Positions 6,727 to 10,109 of a stretch of DNA of 10,109 nucleotides are shown here, in pieces. The stretch's first letter is position 1, and each line of letters opens with the position of its first letter. Location of the stretch: NCBI GenBank assembly GCA_013335845.1, contig JAAXUU010000027.1, positions 1 to 10,109 on the forward strand. Direction: 5' to 3'. This DNA is from Actinomycetota bacterium (GTDB lineage Bacteria; Actinomycetota; Coriobacteriia; Coriobacteriales; RUG844). Position numbers and translations under genes: made by a program. Under the pieces are notes generated by a model that saw only the letters and a list, made by a program, of their open reading frames with translations, was not told where the DNA came from and did no database searches.

Positions 6727-7356
6727 GTGTGGACTATCGGCGACATCGAAATAACGCAGTTGTGCGATCTGGCACAACGTCCCTATTTCACAGCAGACGA
6801 ATTGAGAGCCTTCGTAGCTTCGACCAAGACCACGCTATCCGAAACAATCACCGACCAGGATATCGATTCGATTCTTTACCACGTCGAGGATCTGTTCGAC
6901 ATTGCGGCCGGGAAATCGTTCTGTCTGCGCGGGAAGCGGGAAACCATCTTCGCGGATGGCACTCAAACATACCTGGTTGAGAATGTCGGTATTTCAGGGA
7001 TCGTTTCTTGCACGGTTGATGGTGTCGCATGTGATGTCGCAACGATTCATCCGGTTGGGTTAGGGATGCTGTATTTCGATGCAATCCCCACCGGAACGAT
7101 CGAGCTGCACTATACCTACGGCGACGAGCGTGAAACTCCCTCGCTTAAGCGCAACGCGCTGCTATATGCGAAGTCGATTCTCGGTACATCCACTCTCGAC
7201 CCGCGTGCGACCGGAGCACAGAACGCCGATTACGGCTTCATGCGGTTCACTGTCGCCGGGCAAGACGGAGCGACGGGTATCCCAGAGGTAGATGCGTTCT
7301 TGTCGAGCAATCCAGCTATGGGTGGACACGGTGTCAAAAGGTTGGTGTTCGGATGA
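6727..7356 (+). CDS. Head-tail adaptor (gp6-like connector)
   Basis: This 209-residue protein probably docks under the portal and joins head to tail. It has an N-terminal helical part containing FTADELRAFVAS, TDQDIDSILYHVEDLFDIAAG (residues 21-62, hence two helices) and a beta-rich middle (YLVENVGISGIVSCTVDGV, GTIELHYTYG). A further helix (KRNALLYAKSIL) comes next, then YGFMRFTVAGQDG with ATGIPEVDAFL, the typical ending of connector proteins in this class. The GTG start at 6727 follows the previous TAG with no gap and has only a weak GGA some 13 nt upstream, so initiation is likely by stop-restart coupling. No better in-frame start is present before TTG 6760. Assignment rests on pattern and position. 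Confidence 0.75.
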   Translation: MWTIGDIEITQLCDLAQRPYFTADELRAFVASTKTTLSETITDQDIDSILYHVEDLFDIAAGKSFCLRGKRETIFADGTQTYLVENVGISGIVSCTVDGVACDVATIHPVGLGMLYFDAIPTGTIELHYTYGDERETPSLKRNALLYAKSILGTSTLDPRATGAQNADYGFMRFTVAGQDGATGIPEVDAFLSSNPAMGGHGVKRLVFG

Positions 7357-7757
7357 TAGCAATCCTTCAATCACTTAAAGCACTCCTCGAGCAAGCCTCG
7401 GGCATCTGTTATCTAGGTATGCCAGCAAGCCCGTCCGGTGGAGATACGTGGCTGTCATTGAACATCAGGACCGAGTACGACTTGGAATCATCTGGTGGGG
7501 TATCACAACCAACGCACATTATCGAAGCGGGAACCATCGTTTCAGTCACAGGCGGAACGTCTCCGGACTTCGAAGCTGCGACAGCACTGGAAACCCGTCT
7601 CGAGGATTTCAAGGAGCTCTTAGAGGCTGACGTGACATTGGCCGCGCTAGTCGAGCAAGCACGAATCAAGAATATCTCCCGCTTCGTTTACCCATTGCCT
7701 GATGGCAACGCATACGAAGCTGGAGCCGTTATAGAAATCGAGGTACGCAAATGGTAA
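7353..7757 (+). CDS. Probable tail terminator/head-tail joining protein
   Basis: This 134-residue protein starts MIAILQSLKALLEQASGICY, an N-terminal helix. It continues with beta strands (DTWLSLNIRTEYDLES, THIIEAGTIVSV), an acidic helix (ALETRLEDFKELLE) and a final strand VIEIEVRKW. A helix followed by a sheet with a C-terminal 'VxIEVxxW' strand fits the tail terminator (gpU/gp10-type) position just before the tail tube gene. It could instead be the head-closure protein, since only this gene lies between the adaptor and the tube protein, where many phages have two or three. The start overlaps the adaptor stop (ATGA, 7353-7356); AAAAGG lies 11 nt ahead. The stop overlaps the next start by 7 nt. 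Confidence 0.6.
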   Translation: MIAILQSLKALLEQASGICYLGMPASPSGGDTWLSLNIRTEYDLESSGGVSQPTHIIEAGTIVSVTGGTSPDFEAATALETRLEDFKELLEADVTLAALVEQARIKNISRFVYPLPDGNAYEAGAVIEIEVRKW

Positions 7758-7915
7758 AGAACCCGAAATCCCGTCTTGTGGTATCTGAGCCCGTGACGAT
7801 CTCAGTCGGAGGTGAGGTCCGTGCTTACCAGGCGGGCGACGACCCCGGCGATGATATCAAGCGGCTCGAGAAGCTGGGACTCATAAAGAAGGAGGTAGAC
7901 GATGGCAAGGATTAA
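7751..7915 (+). CDS. 54-aa protein before the tail tube gene
   Basis: This small gene encodes MVKNPKSRLVVSEPVTISVG, then GEVRAYQAGDDPGDDIKRLE and KLGLIKKEVDDGKD. GAGGT at 7740-7744 stands 6 nt ahead of ATG 7751. It overlaps the previous gene by 7 nt and the tail tube gene by 14 nt, a compact arrangement that supports it being real. A basic beginning, a beta strand and a GDD-rich turn before a final helix (IKRLEKLGLI) recall the short 'LxxxGLI' proteins common in phage connector regions. The role is unknown. The product is too small for an enzyme and shows no metal-binding set. Confidence 0.6.
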   Translation: MVKNPKSRLVVSEPVTISVGGEVRAYQAGDDPGDDIKRLEKLGLIKKEVDDGKD

Positions 7916-8888
7916 CAAACTGATCGGCAATATCGCGATCGCGAAACAGACGGCGCAGGGAACGCCAGCAGCCGCTCCGACGTTCGCTCACCCGCTGCTT
8001 GGTGGTGCGACCGCAGGATTCGAAGCAACCACTAAAGTCGATGCGGAAACAGGACAAGCTTACGCTGTTTCTGCATATCTGTCGGAGATGGCTTTTGGGT
8101 TCTCCTACGACCTTAGAGCGTATCCAGCTCCGATCGGTCTATATCTTTTAGGCGTGCTGGGAACATGTGTGACGACGGGAACGACTCCTAATTACACCCA
8201 CGTGTTCACCGTGGACCCCACGGATATGGGACTCCCCCACCACACAGTCTGGGGCAACATCGGAACGGAGTTCGTCAAATCCTCCGATGCCATGGTCGAC
8301 AGTGTGAATCTGTCTTGGAGCGCAAACGACCCAGTTAAGATAACGGCGACCCTTGCGGCACTCAACCAGGCTTTTGGTGCGTCTCTCCCCGCAGGTGGAA
8401 CTGATGTTGCAGGAACCGCATACTTCACACCCGCTTCGGGGACGTTCAAGGTAGCCGGCTCCGGTGCTGTAACCGCAGCTGTCGATGTCACCGGATTCGA
8501 CATCACCCTAGCGCGGAATCTGACAGCAGAGTATTTCAGCGGGTCACCTGCCCCCGGGGACCTGTCGATCGGTCGTTTCAAGGCAGGCGTGAAAATCACG
8601 ATCAAGCCCGAGGACCTGGCACTTTTCCGTACAGTCGCAACCGGTACATCAGGTGGAACCGCGCCTGCCACCAGCATCATCAAAGGTGCGTTCGACGTAA
8701 CTGTGCAGATCGATGCGAACACATCTTTGCAGATCGTCGGTACAAGCGTCCCATGGAAATGCTCATGGCCATCGGTAGACCCATCCGGTGGAGCTGTGGA
8801 AATCGAACTCTCCGCAGATGACATGTTAGGTAGTGCCAGTGTTTCACCCGTGACGGTAACGCTGAAAAATGCAGTAGCAAGCTATTAG
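7902..8888 (+). CDS. Major tail (tube) protein
   Basis: This 328-residue protein stacks as rings forming the tail tube. It opens MARINKLIGNIAIAKQTAQG with TPAAAPTFAHPLLGG, the characteristic start of one large tail-tube family ('...ig.q.a.G.p..a'). It then shows SYDLRAYPAPIGLYLLGVLG, YTHVFT, a SVNLSWSANDPVKITATLAA strand pair, GFDITLARNL and VTVQIDANTSLQIVGTSV, alternating beta strands consistent with the tube fold. It is rich in Thr, Ala and Gly with one Cys in the first half and one near the end. A very strong GGAGG at 7891-7895 lies 6 nt before ATG 7902, as expected for a highly expressed structural protein. It is followed directly by the chaperone genes. Confidence 0.88.
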   Translation: MARINKLIGNIAIAKQTAQGTPAAAPTFAHPLLGGATAGFEATTKVDAETGQAYAVSAYLSEMAFGFSYDLRAYPAPIGLYLLGVLGTCVTTGTTPNYTHVFTVDPTDMGLPHHTVWGNIGTEFVKSSDAMVDSVNLSWSANDPVKITATLAALNQAFGASLPAGGTDVAGTAYFTPASGTFKVAGSGAVTAAVDVTGFDITLARNLTAEYFSGSPAPGDLSIGRFKAGVKITIKPEDLALFRTVATGTSGGTAPATSIIKGAFDVTVQIDANTSLQIVGTSVPWKCSWPSVDPSGGAVEIELSADDMLGSASVSPVTVTLKNAVASY

Positions 8889-8905
8889 ACAACAGGAGGA
8901 TGGGA

Positions 8906-9193
8906 ATGAAGAGCTATCTGAAAGCAACGAACGAAACGACCGATGAAAACAAGTATGTGCAGGTGCATCAAGGCACGGTAATGATTGCGAAACGGTGCAT
9001 CACCGGGAAGCTAGACAGCTACGACCTCACCGTTGCAATGGCGTTCATCGCGTCAGAACCAGAGGCAGGGAAACTGCGTGGGCAGGAGTTCATGAACGCA
9101 CTCGCAGCGTGGTGTTGCGAATGGCGCGTCGACGTGGCCAAAGAGTACACAAGCGATGAAATCGAAGTCGCTGATGCCGACCCTTTGCCTTAA
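8906..9193 (+). CDS. Tail assembly chaperone, short form (G-like)
   Basis: This 95-residue protein starts MKSYLKATNETTDENKYVQV and contains SYDLTVAMAFIASEPEAGKL with an acidic tail DEIEVADADPLP. It lies between the tube protein and tape measure protein, the usual place of the chaperone pair that keeps the tape measure soluble during tail assembly. AGGAGG at 8894-8899 is 6 nt before ATG 8906. The upstream in-frame ATG at 8900 touches the ribosome site directly and is unlikely to be used. The last codons carry the slippery heptamer CCCTTTG (9181-9187); most ribosomes would terminate at TAA 9191, giving this short form. Confidence 0.85.
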   Translation: MKSYLKATNETTDENKYVQVHQGTVMIAKRCITGKLDSYDLTVAMAFIASEPEAGKLRGQEFMNALAAWCCEWRVDVAKEYTSDEIEVADADPLP

Positions 9194-9378
9194 CCGTCGC
9201 CCGCCTTGCGATATCGACTAGGCAACCGGTGGGCGACCTGCTCGACCTGCTAGGCATCGAACGGTACTACCCGGCAGTATTCGGAGCGTTGTTGGCCGAG
9301 GTGACTGCGCAAAGACAAGTACCGAGTAAGTGGGAAAACAACCTCGCGAATCTCGGATGCAGATTGACAAGGAAATAG
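8906..9378 (+). CDS. Tail assembly chaperone, frameshifted long form (G-T-like)
   Basis: The product arises by a -1 shift at 9181-9187: 94 codons of the short form, then 63 codons beginning with GCC at 9187 and ending at TAG 9376-9378, for about 157 residues. The added part starts ALTVARLAISTRQPVGDLLD, contains LLGIERYYPAVFGALLAEV and ends CRLTRK, a mainly helical segment with no own start codon or ribosome site. In the -1 frame a TGA at 9172-9174 closes the frame upstream, so the two frames can join only between 9175 and 9193, and the one heptamer of the XXXYYYZ type lies there. This matches the G/G-T chaperone strategy known from lambda-like and many other siphoviruses. The next gene begins 2 nt after its stop. 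Confidence 0.88.
9181..9237 (+). promoter_or_regulatory. -1 programmed ribosomal frameshift signal
   Basis: The slippery heptamer C CCT TTG (9181-9187) is in the correct phase with the short frame. An 8-nt spacer (9188-9195) follows. Then a stem forms between 9196-9205 (GTCGCCCGCC) and 9228-9237 (GGTGGGCGAC): ten pairs with one G-U. An inner 4-bp stem pairs TTGC (9206-9209) with GCAA (9222-9225). Heptamer, spacer and stem all fall in the range known for efficient -1 sites. Pseudoknot formation was not established. Confidence 0.85.
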
Positions 9379-9380
9379 CG

Positions 9381-9869
9381 ATGAAGATGGACTTGGACCT
9401 CGACGGATTAGATGCAGCGATTATCGCCCTTCGAAACGCACAACCGAATATCAAGAAGTCCACAGCCCCCGTCATGGAGGCATACGCGAAAGAGATCTCC
9501 ACGAAATCCTCCGCGTTTGCCTCCGATCATCGCCATCCTTCAGGACTATTCTCCGGAGCACGCGGACGACGGCTCCCTGCTGCTCCCTATCTCATCACAC
9601 AAAGAGGCCCATTTTATTGGACCGTATCGACACCCGGCGGCCAATGGGGCAAGGCTGTTGCTATGGCTGAATTCGCATCTTTCGGGTACGACCCGAAAGG
9701 CGAGAACTTCGTAAAGCAACTCACAAAAGAATATGGTCGTGCGGGAGGAAGCGGTCACGGCCGCATCCTGTACGCCACCGGAGACGCAACCTACAACGCT
9801 TTCATGGCGAGGATGGGCGCGGCGATAAAGACGGCGGAAGCCGAAACCCAAAAAGAGATGGAGGCATAG
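9381..9869 (+). CDS. gp10-like neck or minor tail protein
   Basis: This 162-residue protein begins [20 protein letters not shown], followed by [20 protein letters not shown]. It has an opening '[11 protein letters not shown]' helix and a second amphipathic helix, as in HK97 gp10-like neck proteins. The middle ([20 protein letters not shown] with [20 protein letters not shown]) is beta-rich, then there is a C-terminal helix ([19 protein letters not shown]). AAGGA at 9369-9373 lies 7 nt before ATG 9381; an in-frame ATG at 9330 lies inside the chaperone's T frame with no good ribosome site, so 9381 is preferred. The gp10-like identity is tentative: position between chaperones and tape measure is unusual for a neck protein, and a minor tail protein is equally possible. 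Confidence 0.7.
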   Translation: MKMDLDLDGLDAAIIALRNAQPNIKKSTAPVMEAYAKEISTKSSAFASDHRHPSGLFSGARGRRLPAAPYLITQRGPFYWTVSTPGGQWGKAVAMAEFASFGYDPKGENFVKQLTKEYGRAGGSGHGRILYATGDATYNAFMARMGAAIKTAEAETQKEMEA

Positions 9870-9870
9870 G

Positions 9871-9939
9871 ATGGCCATCAAACTCTCTATCGTTTCGGAT
9901 TTCAACTCAAAAGGAACGAAGCAAGCCAACGCCGCATAG
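9871..9939 (+). CDS. Tape measure protein, N-terminal 22 codons, cut at contig junction
   Basis: GGAGG at 9860-9864 is 6 nt before ATG 9871, giving [20 protein letters not shown] then AA before TAG at 9937. The opening fits tape measure proteins ('[19 protein letters not shown]'), and this is the expected position after the chaperones. A full protein should run for many hundred residues. The stop falls where the sequence changes to a foreign minus-strand gene, so it is almost certainly caused by the join rather than being a natural end. Confidence 0.75.
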   Translation: MAIKLSIVSDFNSKGTKQANAA

Positions 9940-9959
9940 ATCGGATTCGTTTGTGCGGC
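9931..9959. repeat. 6-bp inverted repeat at the phage/foreign junction
   Basis: GCCGCA (9931-9936) and TGCGGC (9954-9959) are exact reverse complements separated by 17 nt. The left arm is the end of the recognisable tape measure sequence and the right arm is the start of the GatB-like sequence, which lies in the opposite orientation. Such short inverted repeats are typical places for amplification or assembly chimeras. Confidence 0.5.
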
Positions 9960-10109
9960 CTTGGCGTAAGCCACGGCTTCCGTTGCAGCGCCACTGACGC
10001 TGGCCACACGGATATCGGGCTCGGAAACGATTTCCAGCAGCGGCGTGCCGGCCCGGTTGAGATCGATGCCCGACATGCCGTGGCCGAGCGCGGCGTGCGA
10101 GCCCATGCC
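9957..10109 (-). CDS. gatB: GatB fragment (Asp/Glu-tRNA amidotransferase subunit B), foreign to the phage
   Basis: The minus strand, open from the window end, encodes [20 protein letters not shown], the strongly conserved core of GatB. GatB, with GatA and GatC, converts misacylated Glu-tRNA(Gln) or Asp-tRNA(Asn) to the amidated form. Further along, TEAVAYAKA matches the next conserved helix, although a VASVSGAA stretch makes the loop some six residues longer than the bacterial forms I know. The match ends at about 9957, after which the expected LHxLVxWLG is replaced by AQTNPIYAA. The piece has about 68% G+C over the last 149 nt, clearly above the phage part. It is incomplete at both ends, in antisense direction, and has no relation to tail assembly. 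Most probably it is a chimeric end from a G+C-rich bacterium. Confidence 0.8.

Noticed and set aside
8900..8905. ATG 8900 as start of the chaperone
   Set aside because: It abuts AGGAGG with no spacer; ATG 8906 has 6 nt spacing.
9330..9380. Longer start (ATG 9330) for the gp10-like protein
   Set aside because: This stretch is already used by the chaperone T frame, has no good ribosome site, and ATG 9381 has AAGGA at the right distance.
9938..9945. AGATCGGA resembles the beginning of a common sequencing adapter right at the phage/GatB junction
   Set aside because: Only eight bases match; the following bases are TTCGT, not the adapter continuation, so an adapter remnant is not supported.
9546..10106. 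A long minus-strand open frame of 186 codons running from the window end into the phage genes
   Set aside because: Only the first ~51 codons look like a protein family (GatB). The rest is antisense to the well-supported gene at 9381-9869 and is not a real extension.
9957..10109. The GatB piece as the bacterial flank of an integrated prophage (attachment site in gatB)
   Set aside because: The phage side of the join is the middle of the tail module rather than an integrase/att end, and no att-like core or tRNA is present.

Overview
The window holds the packaging, head and early tail genes of a siphovirus or prophage with an HK97-type head. All convincing genes but one lie on the + strand, packed end to end with 4, 7 or 14 nt overlaps and mostly good Shine-Dalgarno sites (AAGGAG types). 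The phage part is roughly half G+C by sampled lines. The host cannot be fixed from the sequence. The strong purine-rich ribosome sites and the CSHxCQQxAY zinc ribbon would suit an actinobacterial (for example Coriobacteriia-like) or clostridial host, but that is only inference.

Layout: (1) 1-1000, end of the early region: the C-terminus of a DNA methyltransferase, a small three-helix membrane protein, a 61-aa helical protein and a stand-alone zinc-ribbon protein. (2) 969-3096, packaging motor: P27-type small terminase and a large terminase with an extra zinc ribbon at its N-terminus, closely matching the upstream small protein. (3) 3143-6350, capsid: portal, S78 prohead protease, and major capsid protein with its own N-terminal scaffold (delta) segment. 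(4) 6359-7915, connectors: two very small proteins each carrying a perfect 9-bp RNA hairpin, a head-tail adaptor that starts immediately after an in-frame TAG, a probable tail terminator and another very small protein. (5) 7902-9939, tail: tail tube protein, a tail-assembly chaperone pair with a clear -1 programmed ribosomal frameshift signal (CCCTTTG, 8-nt spacer, 10-bp stem), a gp10-like neck or minor tail protein, and the first 22 codons of a tape measure protein.

The last ~150 bases do not belong to the phage. They are about 68% G+C and encode, on the minus strand, a recognisable piece of GatB (Asp/Glu-tRNA amidotransferase subunit B). The tape measure gene is cut at about 9937-9957, at a 6-bp inverted repeat. 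This is most likely a chimeric or misassembled contig end, less likely a real rearrangement.

No promoter, intrinsic terminator, tRNA, CRISPR array or insertion sequence was seen. The genes look like one long late operon, with translation coupled through stop/start overlaps. The only gene-free stretch of any size inside the module is 3097-3142. The system is a recognisable phage structural cassette rather than a wholly new one. The parts most worth a second look are the frameshift site, the duplicated zinc ribbon in the packaging genes, the paired hairpins behind the capsid gene, and the foreign end.
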